Positions 1 to 5,638 of a stretch of 5,638 bases of DNA are shown here, piece after piece. The notes under the pieces are model-generated. The model made no database searches. It saw nothing but the letters and a program-made list of their open reading frames with translations, and was not told the origin of the DNA. This DNA is from CAIXTV01 sp964543995 (lineage in GTDB: Bacteria; Bacteroidota; Bacteroidia; Bacteroidales; CAIXTV01). The stretch spans positions 1 through 5,638 of the forward strand of contig CAZJBB010000209.1 of the NCBI GenBank assembly GCA_964543995.1. Direction: 5' to 3'. The translations under genes and the position numbers were made by a program. The first letter of the stretch is position 1. Every line of letters starts with the position of its first letter.

Positions 1-274
1 TGTAGGTGTAAAATTCCAAACCCACAAAACGAGGTGCAGTGGTGCTGGTTGGAGGGGTGACAATGTGAACCAGGGAATCTAAGGTGGTGAGTATGGGTGT
101 ATAGTTCACCAAAGGAGCATCAACATCAGTAAGCACCTTTTCGTCCCAACGCTCTACACCCCCACAATCCGTGGTCTCTTCACTTTCTTTGTAAACGTTA
201 GTGGTGTCCTGGGCCTGTATGAGACCCAAATTTATCCAAAGCAGCATAAGCAAGAAAAAAAACGAGCGTTTCAT
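1..274 (-). CDS. Secreted protein of unknown function, 5' part only (3' end beyond window edge)
   Basis: Reading the minus strand from ATG at 274 gives 91 codons without a stop, running off the left edge. The first 21 residues form a classic Sec signal peptide: MKRS, then a hydrophobic core (FFFLLMLLWINLGLI), then a likely signal peptidase I site after Q20-A21. An acidic, Thr-rich linker follows, then C37-G-G-V-E-R-W43, KVLTD (46-50), DAPLVNYTP (52-60) and, near the edge, a GLEFYTY segment. From memory this resembles a widespread uncharacterised family of small exported proteins with a C-x-ERW-x-VKTL-x-D-x-DA-x-x-VN-x-x-P opening. I know no function for it and assign none. An in-frame ATG at 286 would add MVSK; I prefer 274 because it gives a standard signal peptide and has AAA just upstream. 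The coding call is strong; the family call is moderate. Confidence 0.85.
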   Translation of the reverse strand, partial: MKRSFFFLLMLLWINLGLIQAQDTTNVYKESEETTDCGGVERWDEKVLTDVDAPLVNYTPILTTLDSLVHIVTPPTSTTAPRFVGLEFYTY

Positions 275-305
275 TTTAGATACCATTTGTGAAATAATTC
301 TAATG

Positions 306-341
306 CAAAAATAAGCTAAATATCTATTGCTCTATAACAAA
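306..341 (-). promoter_or_regulatory. Candidate Bacteroidota-type promoter for the minus-strand secreted-protein gene
   Basis: On the minus strand, TATTTTTG (313 to 306) matches the Bacteroidota -7 consensus TAnnTTTG exactly, and TTTG (341 to 338) could be the -33 box. The spacer is 24 bases, one longer than the usual 17-23. Transcription would begin near 299, giving a leader of roughly 25 bases to the ATG at 274 (13 to the ATG at 286). The position is right; the long spacer lowers confidence. Confidence 0.45.
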
Positions 342-367
342 TAAAGAGCGGTGAATGTTTGTCCCAT

Positions 368-399
368 TTATGCATAAGGCGGCACGAACTAATGCATTA
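368..399. promoter_or_regulatory. Pair of 10-base palindromes with ATGCAT core, centres 22 bases apart
   Basis: TTATGCATAA (368-377) and TAATGCATTA (390-399) are each perfectly self-complementary and share the core ATGCAT. Their centres are 22 bases apart, about two helical turns, so two bound dimers would lie on the same DNA face. They sit about 27 bases upstream of the candidate -33 box of the minus-strand gene. An operator for a dimeric regulator is inference; the symmetry and spacing are seen directly. Confidence 0.4.
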
Positions 400-402
400 A
401 TT

Positions 403-413
403 GGGGTAACCCC
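403..413. repeat. Short inverted repeat GGGGT-A-ACCCC
   Basis: A perfect 5+5 base inverted repeat around a single central A lies four bases after the second ATGCAT palindrome, and it is GC-rich within AT-rich surroundings. A one-base loop cannot form an RNA hairpin well, so if it is functional it is more likely a protein-binding half-site pair on DNA. It may also be chance. Confidence 0.3.
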
Positions 414-419
414 GACATA

Positions 420-455
420 GCAAATGCTTTGAGGAATTTCGAAAATTACATTTGC
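420..455. repeat. Nested inverted repeat (GCAAATG/CATTTGC around AATTT/AAATT)
   Basis: The outer arms GCAAATG (420-426) and CATTTGC (449-455) are perfect complements. Inside them AATTT (435-439) and AAATT (443-447) pair around a CGA loop. The left side has an 8-base unpaired stretch between the two stems and the right side one base, so a single clean hairpin is not formed. There is no T-tract on either side that would make it an ordinary terminator. Confidence 0.3.
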
Positions 456-594
456 TTTGTCGTTTCCGCTTGAAATCTTTGCTAATGATGAACTTATCAA
501 TGAGTTATAGCTTCTTTAATGTTAATTAAAATCCCTAATGCGGAATTCGGGTTTATGTTGCATTGGAACATGCAGCCTTGCTATATCATTACCG

Positions 595-613
595 GGTTTT
601 AAACCTATATTTG
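595..613 (+). promoter_or_regulatory. Possible plus-strand promoter element with overlapping GGTTT-T-AAACC symmetry
   Basis: TATATTTG (606-613) matches the -7 consensus TAnnTTTG. The nearest -33-like TTG (578-580) is 25 bases upstream, outside the usual 17-23, so this is a weak promoter call. Directly abutting it is GGTTT-T-AAACC (595-605), an inverted repeat placed where a repressor could block RNA polymerase. If used, it would give the DUF4337 gene at 795 a leader of roughly 175 bases. I found no better -7 match closer to 795. Confidence 0.22.
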
Positions 614-794
614 CTGTATATAAGGGGATTTGTAAATTTATATAGCAAAGAAAGGGCAACTGAGCCGGAAGAGAGATTACGGAATCCTACAATCCGGTAG
701 AATGAAATTTTATCTATATAAGAAAATTCGCTAAAAATCATTAAAACTATTCAGCCTTAAGTAAACTTTTTGTTTTTTTGTATAAAAAAAGAAT

Positions 795-1331
795 ATGGCA
801 GAATCATTATTTAAAGAAAAGTGGATACAGGGGGTTGCGTTAACCACCACTATTTTGGCGGTTTGTGCTGCATTATCAACCTTAAGAGGCGGAGGTTTTT
901 CGACCAAAGTTCAGGTTACGACCACCCAAGAAAACAATCAATGGTCTTATTTTCAGGCCAAAAGCACCAAGCAACATATATGCGAAATGCAAGTTCAGTC
1001 GTTTGAAATCGACAAATTAATGATTTCAAATCCTGCAGTTCAAGATTCAATTGACAGCAAAATAGCACAATTAAAGAAAAATATTGCCCGATACGATAAG
1101 GAAAAAGCCGACATTAAAAAAGCGGCAGAAGATTTGAATAAATCGCAGCTCGAATATAAGAGTCATTCAGGTTCTTTCGGGGTTGCATCCATGTTGCTTC
1201 AAATTGCTATCATGCTCTCCTCCGTGGGAGCACTCATGAAAAAGAAATGGATGTGGTTTGCCGGTTTGGCCTTGGGCATTGCCGGAATTATATACATGAT
1301 TAATGGATTTGTATTGTTTTTTGTTGTTTAA
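795..1331 (+). CDS. DUF4337-like inner-membrane protein, function unknown
   Basis: This 178-residue protein has a hydrophobic segment at about 12-29 (ending before RGGG at 31-34), a soluble middle and two more membrane segments at about 128-147 and 152-177. The middle starts with a Gln/Trp/Tyr-rich stretch (N48-Q-W-S-Y52, F-Q-A-K-S at 53-57, QH at 60-61), followed by a charged, probably coiled-coil helix at about 82-122. The order TM, RGGG, QWxxFQAKS, coiled coil, TM-TM is what I remember of DUF4337 proteins, for which no activity is established. Length fits that family. The start at 795 is the natural one: A-rich sequence precedes it and the first membrane helix follows soon after. The stop lies 19 bases before the rubrerythrin start on the same strand, suggesting co-transcription. 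No upstream ribosome binding site is visible. Confidence 0.82.
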   Translation: MAESLFKEKWIQGVALTTTILAVCAALSTLRGGGFSTKVQVTTTQENNQWSYFQAKSTKQHICEMQVQSFEIDKLMISNPAVQDSIDSKIAQLKKNIARYDKEKADIKKAAEDLNKSQLEYKSHSGSFGVASMLLQIAIMLSSVGALMKKKWMWFAGLALGIAGIIYMINGFVLFFVV

Positions 1332-1350
1332 TAAACTAAATACCTACACT

Positions 1351-1932
1351 ATGGAAACTAAAAGCCTTAAGGGAACTGAAACTGAAAAAAATTTACTTAA
1401 AGCCTTCGCAGGCGAATCTCAAGCAAAAAACCGCTATACCTTTTTTGCGAAAAAAGCGAAATCGGATGGCTACGAACAAATTGCTGCTATTTTTCTTGAA
1501 ACTGCGCTTCAGGAAGAATGTCATGCAAAGAATCTCTTTAAATTTCTAGAAGGAGGGGATGTAGAAATTACAGCTACCTATCCTGCCGGGAAAATTGGGA
1601 GCACCATGGAAAATCTTGAAGCAGCTGCCAATGGAGAACATGAAGAATTTTCTTTATTATACCCCGCTTTCTCTAAAATTGCCAATGATGAAGGCTTTCC
1701 GAAAGTAGCTTTAAAATTCAAATTGTTGGCCGGTATTGAAGCTCAACATGAAAAAAGATTCAGAAAGCTATTGCAAAATATTAAAGACGAAAGCGCTTTT
1801 AGAAAATCCGAAGCCGTGGAATGGGTGTGTAGGAAATGCGGGTATCATCATACCGGTGCAAATGCCTTGAATAATTGCCCCGTGTGTGACCATCCTATGG
1901 CCTATTTTGAAGTGGCAGCAAGCAACTTTTAA
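1351..1932 (+). CDS. rbr: Rubrerythrin (diiron ferritin-like domain plus C-terminal rubredoxin domain)
   Basis: This 193-residue protein has the length and layout of classical rubrerythrin, a cytoplasmic peroxidase that reduces hydrogen peroxide to water with electrons passed through its own rubredoxin centre. The four-helix diiron domain covers about 1-145 and carries all expected ligands: E22 (AGESQA), E55 and H58 (E-E-C-H), E96 and E99 (GEHEE), E130 and H133 (IEAQH). The C-terminal domain (about 155-190) has the Fe(Cys)4 pattern C160-x2-C163 and C176-x2-C179. I chose the ATG at 1351, giving METKSLKGTETEKN, which matches how rubrerythrins normally start. The upstream in-frame ATG at 1303 lies inside the preceding gene and adds an unrelated 16-residue tail. 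The gene is probably co-transcribed with the DUF4337 gene 19 bases upstream. The family suggests an anaerobe or an organism facing low-oxygen stress. No terminator is visible in the 68 bases that follow. Confidence 0.96.
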   Translation: METKSLKGTETEKNLLKAFAGESQAKNRYTFFAKKAKSDGYEQIAAIFLETALQEECHAKNLFKFLEGGDVEITATYPAGKIGSTMENLEAAANGEHEEFSLLYPAFSKIANDEGFPKVALKFKLLAGIEAQHEKRFRKLLQNIKDESAFRKSEAVEWVCRKCGYHHTGANALNNCPVCDHPMAYFEVAASNF

Positions 1933-2000
1933 TAGGAGAATCTGAAAAACCATTTATAAGATATATTATTACACTTACGAATTAATTTAAAACCAAATTT

Positions 2001-4916
2001 ATGAAAAACAGATTTCAAATCTTTCTTGGGTTTGTCCTTATTGCCTTTTTGTCGGTAAGCACCCTTTTCGCACAAAAAACGTATAAGTACGAATCATTTC
2101 CAAACGATCCCCTCAATGCGAGAATTTACACGCTTGATAATGGATTAAAAGTGTACATGAGCGTTAATAAAGACGCACCAAGAATTCAAACCTTCATTGC
2201 TGTTCGAGCAGGAAGTAAAAACGACCCACATGAAACTACGGGTTTAGCACATTATTTTGAACACATGATGTTCAAAGGCAGCAACCATTTCGGAACTACC
2301 GATTATGCAAAGGAAGCGCCCATGATTCAGCAAATTGAAGATTTATTTGAAATCTATCGTGTAACTAAGGATTCTGCAAAACGTGCTTCCTTATATCATA
2401 CCATTGACAGTATTTCTTACATTGCTTCTACCATTGCCATTCCAAATGAATACGATAAATTGATGTCTGCAATTGGAGCTCAAGGAACCAATGCGTATAC
2501 TTCTCTGGAACAAACGGTATATGTGGAAGATATCCCTTCGAACCAGGTTGAAAATTGGATAAAAATTGAAGCCGATCGTTTTGCCAATCCGGTACTCCGA
2601 CTTTTTCATACGGAATTGGAAACCATTTATGAAGAAAAAAACATGACGCTTACCAGCGATAGTAGAAAAATTTATACAGCTATACTTTCAGGGCTATTTC
2701 AAAAACACCCTTACGGTACTCAAACAACCATTGGGGAAGCTGAGCATATTAAAAATCCTTCGATGAAAAACATCAGAACCTATTTTTCGGAATATTATGT
2801 TCCCAATAATATGGCCATTTGTATATCAGGAGATTTTGACCCCGAAACGACTATCAAACTTATTGACCAATATTGGGGAAGTCGTAAATCGTCACCGGTA
2901 CCTCCTTTCAAATTCGAAAAGGAAGATCCCATTCCGACGCCTGTGGTAAAGGAAGTGATTGGACCGGATGCCGAAAGCATCAATATTGCCTACCGTTTCG
3001 ATGGTATAAATTCAAAGGATGCGGATATGCTTACCATGCTCGATATGGTACTTACTAACGGTACGGCAGGTTTGATTGATATCAATCTCAATAAAAAGCA
3101 AAAAGTGCTTTCGTCCAACAGTGGTCCCGAAGTGATGAAGGATTACTCTTATTTTTCATTGAGTGGAAAACCCAAAACAGGTCAGACTTTGGATGAGGTA
3201 AAAAGCTTACTGCTTTCTCAAATCGAATTGGTTAAAGGAGGAGAGTTTCCCGATTGGTTATTGCCTGCAATCATAAATGATTTGAAGCTCCGCAATATCA
3301 AAGACATTGAAACCAACAGAGGTAGAGCCAATGCATTTGTTGAAGCCTTTATCATGGGCGAAAGTTGGAAGGATTATCTCGAAACCATAGATCGCTTAAG
3401 TAAAATAACAAAGGCTGACATCGTGAAATTCGCCAATGAAAGATTAACTAACAATTACGTTATTGTTTATAAAAGAACCGGTAAAGACAAGGATGTTGTA
3501 AAAGTGAAGAAACCCAAAATCACCCCTATTAAAATAAATCGTGATCTTGAATCGGACTTTGTAAAAAGCATCAATGAAAGCAAAGTTCCGGAAATTGAAC
3601 CCGTTTTTGTGGATTATAACAAAGACATTCAAAAGCTTACTTTAAAAAGCAACATTACCTTGCACTATAAGGAAAATGTTGAAAATAAGACTTTTGAATT
3701 ATCGTATGTGTTCAATATGGGAAATAATAACGATAAAAAATTAGGTATCGCCATTCAGTATTTAAAATATTTGGGCAACAGCAAAATGACTCCGGAGCAG
3801 GTAAGTCAGGAGTTCTACAAAATTGGATGTTCTTTTAATGTATCCAATAGTGTCGATCAGGTGTACGTGAGTTTAAGTGGTTTGAGTGTAAACTTTGAAA
3901 AAGGTCTTACCTTATTTGAATCTTTGTTGAGCGATCCTCAACCCAATAAAGAAGCTTTTGATAATTTAATCAACGACAACTTGAAAAAGCGTAAAGATGC
4001 CAAGTTGAACGTTCAAAACATTTCCAGAACTTTTATGGCTTATGGCGTGTATGGCGCTAAATCTCCCACCACCAACATTCTTTCTGAAGAAGAACTTAAA
4101 GCCCTTAAAGCTGAAGAGTTGATACAAAAGATAAAAGAATTGAGTGGGTATGAACATCATATTTTGTTCTATGGCGATATTCCTGCCAATACCATTGCAA
4201 GTACACTCAATTCCAAGCACCAAGTTCCAGCAGTTTTGAAAGCCGTTCCTGCAGAAATCAAATTTACCGAACAACCTACCGTGGAAAATAAAATTTACCA
4301 TGTAGATTTTTCAATGAAGCAAGTTCAAATCACCATGTTGCAAAAAAGTGATTATACTTATAATAAGACGCTGGAACCCATTGTTACCATGTTCAACGAA
4401 TATTTTGGCGGTAGCATGAATTCCATCGTTTTCCAAGAACTGAGAGAAGCAAGAGCCTTGGCTTACACTGCTTATTCTTTATATAGCATACCTCAAAAAA
4501 TGGATCGTTCCTATTTCGGTAGATCTTATATTGCTACCCAAACCGATAAAATGCTGGATGCATTGAATGGATTGAATGATTTGCTGAACAATATGCCCGA
4601 ATCGGAAAAGTCGTTTAAATTGGCAAAAGAAAGCGTCATCCAAAAATTACGTACTGAAAGAATTACCAAAGCAGGTGTTCTTTGGAATTATGAAAATGCC
4701 AAGAAAATGGGATTGGATTATGACATTCGCAGGGATGTATTCAACAAAGTTCCTACCTTGACTTTCAAAGATGTGAAGGAATTCCAAGAAAAGACCTTGA
4801 AAAACAAACCTCATACCTTTTTAATATTGGGCGATAAAAAAGATATTGACTTCAATGCATTATCGAAATACGGAAAAGTAACCTATTTGACCTTAGAAGA
4901 AATTTTCGGATACTAA
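2001..4916 (+). CDS. Exported M16 family zinc metallopeptidase, two-half (pitrilysin/PqqL-like)
   Basis: This 971-residue protein begins with a signal peptide (about 1-24, hydrophobic core IFLGFVLIAFLSV, cleavage near LFA-Q25), so it probably works in the periplasm or is surface-bound; no lipobox Cys is present. The inverted zinc motif H84-Y-F-E87-H88 lies in GLAHYFEHMMFKGS. The third ligand is probably E212, with its partner E205 in ELETIYEE. The gap from H88 to E212 is about 124 residues rather than the usual mid-70s, because of a helical insertion at about 100-155. The first inactive-type domain follows (about 240-430, SGDFDPE at 276-282). The second half (about 540-971) lacks HxxEH, as expected, but keeps the FGGSMNS and LREARALAY segments (802-808, 814-822) that close the peptide chamber. 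Predicted role: degradation of oligopeptides. Substrate is unknown. It starts 68 bases after rubrerythrin, where I see no canonical promoter, and ends just before a terminator. Confidence 0.95.
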   Translation: MKNRFQIFLGFVLIAFLSVSTLFAQKTYKYESFPNDPLNARIYTLDNGLKVYMSVNKDAPRIQTFIAVRAGSKNDPHETTGLAHYFEHMMFKGSNHFGTTDYAKEAPMIQQIEDLFEIYRVTKDSAKRASLYHTIDSISYIASTIAIPNEYDKLMSAIGAQGTNAYTSLEQTVYVEDIPSNQVENWIKIEADRFANPVLRLFHTELETIYEEKNMTLTSDSRKIYTAILSGLFQKHPYGTQTTIGEAEHIKNPSMKNIRTYFSEYYVPNNMAICISGDFDPETTIKLIDQYWGSRKSSPVPPFKFEKEDPIPTPVVKEVIGPDAESINIAYRFDGINSKDADMLTMLDMVLTNGTAGLIDINLNKKQKVLSSNSGPEVMKDYSYFSLSGKPKTGQTLDEVKSLLLSQIELVKGGEFPDWLLPAIINDLKLRNIKDIETNRGRANAFVEAFIMGESWKDYLETIDRLSKITKADIVKFANERLTNNYVIVYKRTGKDKDVVKVKKPKITPIKINRDLESDFVKSINESKVPEIEPVFVDYNKDIQKLTLKSNITLHYKENVENKTFELSYVFNMGNNNDKKLGIAIQYLKYLGNSKMTPEQVSQEFYKIGCSFNVSNSVDQVYVSLSGLSVNFEKGLTLFESLLSDPQPNKEAFDNLINDNLKKRKDAKLNVQNISRTFMAYGVYGAKSPTTNILSEEELKALKAEELIQKIKELSGYEHHILFYGDIPANTIASTLNSKHQVPAVLKAVPAEIKFTEQPTVENKIYHVDFSMKQVQITMLQKSDYTYNKTLEPIVTMFNEYFGGSMNSIVFQELREARALAYTAYSLYSIPQKMDRSYFGRSYIATQTDKMLDALNGLNDLLNNMPESEKSFKLAKESVIQKLRTERITKAGVLWNYENAKKMGLDYDIRRDVFNKVPTLTFKDVKEFQEKTLKNKPHTFLILGDKKDIDFNALSKYGKVTYLTLEEIFGY

Positions 4917-4926
4917 AACCAATCAT

Positions 4927-4956
4927 AGCCCCGGCTTTCCTCCGGGGCTTTCTATT
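4927..4956 (+). terminator. Rho-independent terminator after the M16 peptidase gene
   Basis: AGCCCCGG (4927-4934) and CCGGGGCT (4942-4949) form a perfect 8-base-pair stem around a 7-base CTTTCCT loop, followed by a T-rich tail (TTTCTATT, partly overlapping the stem end). It begins 10 bases after the peptidase stop codon. It is by far the most GC-rich element in the area. It also ends directly at the next start codon, so it may act as an attenuator for the acyltransferase. Confidence 0.88.
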
Positions 4957-5526
4957 ATGTCAGCATTTTTATCAAGAATCATACTCGGTTTGTTTGGATT
5001 TAAGGTTTCTGGAGGTTTGCCTCCCGGAGTCAAAAAGTGTGTCATTATTGTTGCCCCGCACACCAGCAATTGGGATTTTATTATTGGAAAGTTGGGATTT
5101 TATGTGTTAAAAACCAAAGCCAAGTTTCTGATTAAAAAGGAATCCTTTAAGTTTCCACTGGGGTATTTGGTTTCTACATTTGGCGGAATTCCTGTGGATA
5201 GAAAAGCAAGAACCCAGCTTACCGAAACTTGCATAGGAATGTTCAAAGACAAAGAAGAATTTTGTTTGGTAATTACGCCCGAAGGGACACGTTCTTATAC
5301 AGAACATTGGAAAAAAGGCTATTATCGCATTGCTTGTGGAGCCAATGTGCCCATTGCTTTTGGGTTTATCGATTATAAAAAGAAAACCGGTGGCATTGAT
5401 GGAATGTTTTATCCCAGTGGCAATTACGAGCAGGATTTTGAGCTCATCAAAGCCTTTGCCAGCAAAATAACCCCTCGGTATCCGGAAAAGTTTAATTTAT
5501 CGCCTCATCATGTTAAAGAAAAATAA
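4957..5526 (+). CDS. PlsC-like 1-acyl-glycerol-3-phosphate acyltransferase family protein (short form)
   Basis: This 189-residue protein carries the LPLAT/PlsC signature motifs: H35-T-S-N-W-D40 (the HX4D catalytic pair), K59-K-E-S-F-K-F-P-L-G68, FGGIPVDR (74-81, acyl-acceptor binding) and TPEGTRS (106-112, with E108-G-T-R111). WKKGYYRIA (118-126) is typical of this small Bacteroidota form. Such enzymes move an acyl chain from acyl-ACP or acyl-CoA onto a lysolipid at the inner membrane. The acceptor could be lysophosphatidate, or an amino-lipid as in OlsA-type enzymes, and sequence alone does not decide this. It is shorter than canonical PlsC (about 240) and has no full membrane helix; the N-terminal stretch 4-15 could be an amphipathic anchor. 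The start at 4957 lies 7 bases after the terminator hairpin, with no ribosome binding site. The N-terminus still looks natural for the family, and the first later Met (M94) would lose the HX4D motif. Confidence 0.93.
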   Translation: MSAFLSRIILGLFGFKVSGGLPPGVKKCVIIVAPHTSNWDFIIGKLGFYVLKTKAKFLIKKESFKFPLGYLVSTFGGIPVDRKARTQLTETCIGMFKDKEEFCLVITPEGTRSYTEHWKKGYYRIACGANVPIAFGFIDYKKKTGGIDGMFYPSGNYEQDFELIKAFASKITPRYPEKFNLSPHHVKEK

Positions 5527-5542
5527 TTTTAAAAATAATTTT
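5519..5542. repeat. Perfect 12-base tandem repeat (two copies of AAAAATAATTTT)
   Basis: AAAAATAATTTT occurs at 5519-5530 and again at 5531-5542 with no gap. The first copy contains the acyltransferase stop codon (TAA 5524-5526). The second supplies an in-frame second TAA (5536-5538) and the T residues of the tRNA promoter's -33 TTTG. It probably arose by slippage or local duplication. Confidence 0.85.
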
Positions 5543-5568
5543 GTTTTTAAATAAATAATGTATCTTTG
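5540..5568 (+). promoter_or_regulatory. Bacteroidota-type promoter for tRNA-Val
   Basis: TTTG (5540-5543; its TTG at 5541-5543) is followed by a 17-base spacer and TATCTTTG (5561-5568). This fits the TTG-N17-23-TAnnTTTG consensus of the Bacteroidota primary sigma factor exactly. The tRNA 5' end lies 12 bases after the -7 box, so the primary transcript would have a very short leader. The A/T-rich repeat just upstream could act like an UP element, which is inference. Confidence 0.85.
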
Positions 5569-5579
5569 CAGCCTGTTTT

Positions 5580-5638
5580 GGGAGTTTAGCTCAGCTGGTT
5601 CAGAGCATCTGCCTTACAAGCAGAGGGTCGGCGGTTCG
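5580..5638 (+). tRNA. tRNA-Val (anticodon UAC), 3' end beyond window edge
   Basis: The cloverleaf can be read directly: acceptor 5' strand GGGAGTT (5580-5586), U8-A9 (5587-5588), D stem GCTC/GAGC (5589-5592/5603-5606) around AGCTGGTTCA, and anticodon stem TCTGC/GCAGA (5608-5612/5620-5624). The anticodon loop CTTACAA gives anticodon TAC (5615-5617), which reads GUA and other valine codons. The variable loop is GGGTC and the T stem begins GGCGG (5630-5634). The window ends in the T loop (TTCG), so about 16 bases plus any CCA are missing. The acceptor closure cannot be checked, but everything visible fits. Confidence 0.95.

Larger units (their letters stand above)
275..794. other. Long intergenic region between divergent genes, rich in short inverted repeats
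   Basis: About 520 bases separate the minus-strand secreted-protein gene from the plus-strand gene at 795. The longest ATG-initiated frame I found by eye codes for 35 residues (538-645) and resembles nothing I know. The stretch holds two 10-base perfect palindromes (368-377, 390-399), GGGGT-A-ACCCC (403-413), a nested inverted repeat (420-455), ATGTT/AACAT with a 7-base loop (555-571), GGTTT-T-AAACC (595-605) and a weak CCGGA/TCCGG pair (665-669/693-697). It must hold promoters for both flanking genes. A small RNA or an upstream regulatory leader is possible, but I recognise no riboswitch or RNA family. Confidence 0.7.

Noticed and set aside
355..420. Small plus-strand frame of 21 codons over the palindromes
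   Set aside because: Too short, no supporting signal, and it coincides with the palindromes that better explain the sequence.
447..454. TACATTTG as a plus-strand -7 box
   Set aside because: The only upstream TTG (429-431) leaves a 15-base spacer, below the usual range, and the site is about 340 bases from the gene at 795.
538..645. Small plus-strand frame of 35 codons in the spacer
   Set aside because: No ribosome binding site, no recognisable motif, and odd Cys/Gly-rich composition; a chance frame is more likely.
664..700. CCGGA/TCCGG pairing with an inner GATT/AATC hairpin as a riboswitch or leader structure
   Set aside because: The stems are only 4-5 base pairs with large mismatched gaps, and no known riboswitch core is recognisable.
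1303..1350. Upstream ATG extending rubrerythrin by 16 residues
   Set aside because: It overlaps the preceding gene by 29 bases and the added residues (MDLYCFLLFNKLNTYT) do not match rubrerythrin N-termini; the ATG at 1351 gives the standard start.
1933..2000. Promoter or terminator between rubrerythrin and the M16 peptidase
   Set aside because: No TAnnTTTG box and no GC-rich hairpin with a T-tract in these 68 bases, so I annotate nothing; read-through from rubrerythrin remains possible.
3966..4301. 111-codon minus-strand frame inside the peptidase gene
   Set aside because: Antisense shadow of a strongly supported coding sequence; Phe/Asn-rich translation with no family features.

Overview
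The window looks like chromosomal DNA from a member of the Bacteroidota. Four things point there: low GC; start codons preceded by A/T-rich sequence with no convincing Shine-Dalgarno; a textbook Bacteroidota-type promoter (TTG, 17-base spacer, TATCTTTG) in front of the tRNA gene at the right end; and protein families of the usual Bacteroidota flavour. All identifications are from reading the sequence, with no database search. No mobile element, CRISPR array or phage gene is visible.

Layout. (1) Positions 1-274, minus strand: the 5' part of a gene for a secreted protein, cut by the window edge, with a clear signal peptide. (2) Positions 275-794: about 520 bases without a credible gene, lying between divergent genes and rich in short perfect palindromes and inverted repeats; a possible promoter faces the minus-strand gene. 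(3) Positions 795-1331: a three-helix membrane protein of the DUF4337 type. It is followed after 19 bases by (4) a classical rubrerythrin (1351-1932), so the two are probably co-transcribed. (5) Positions 2001-4916: a large exported two-half M16 zinc peptidase (pitrilysin-like). It ends at (6) a strong hairpin with a T-rich tail (4927-4956), which is followed immediately by (7) a small PlsC/LPLAT-type acyltransferase (4957-5526). (8) A perfect 12-base tandem repeat covers the acyltransferase stop codon and supplies the -33 box of (9) the promoter of a tRNA-Val(UAC) gene, which is cut by the right edge.

How the genes may work together. Rubrerythrin is a peroxide-reducing diiron/rubredoxin protein and suggests exposure to oxygen stress in an anaerobe or facultative organism. 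DUF4337 has no known function; its close spacing to rubrerythrin is the only hint of one. The M16 peptidase probably degrades peptides in the periplasm, and the acyltransferase probably acts in membrane lipid synthesis. These are mostly housekeeping or envelope genes, and I see no evidence for a new defence or mobile system. The points most worth a second look are the palindrome cluster in the 275-794 spacer, the hairpin set 7 bases before the acyltransferase start, and the repeat that joins a stop codon to a tRNA promoter.
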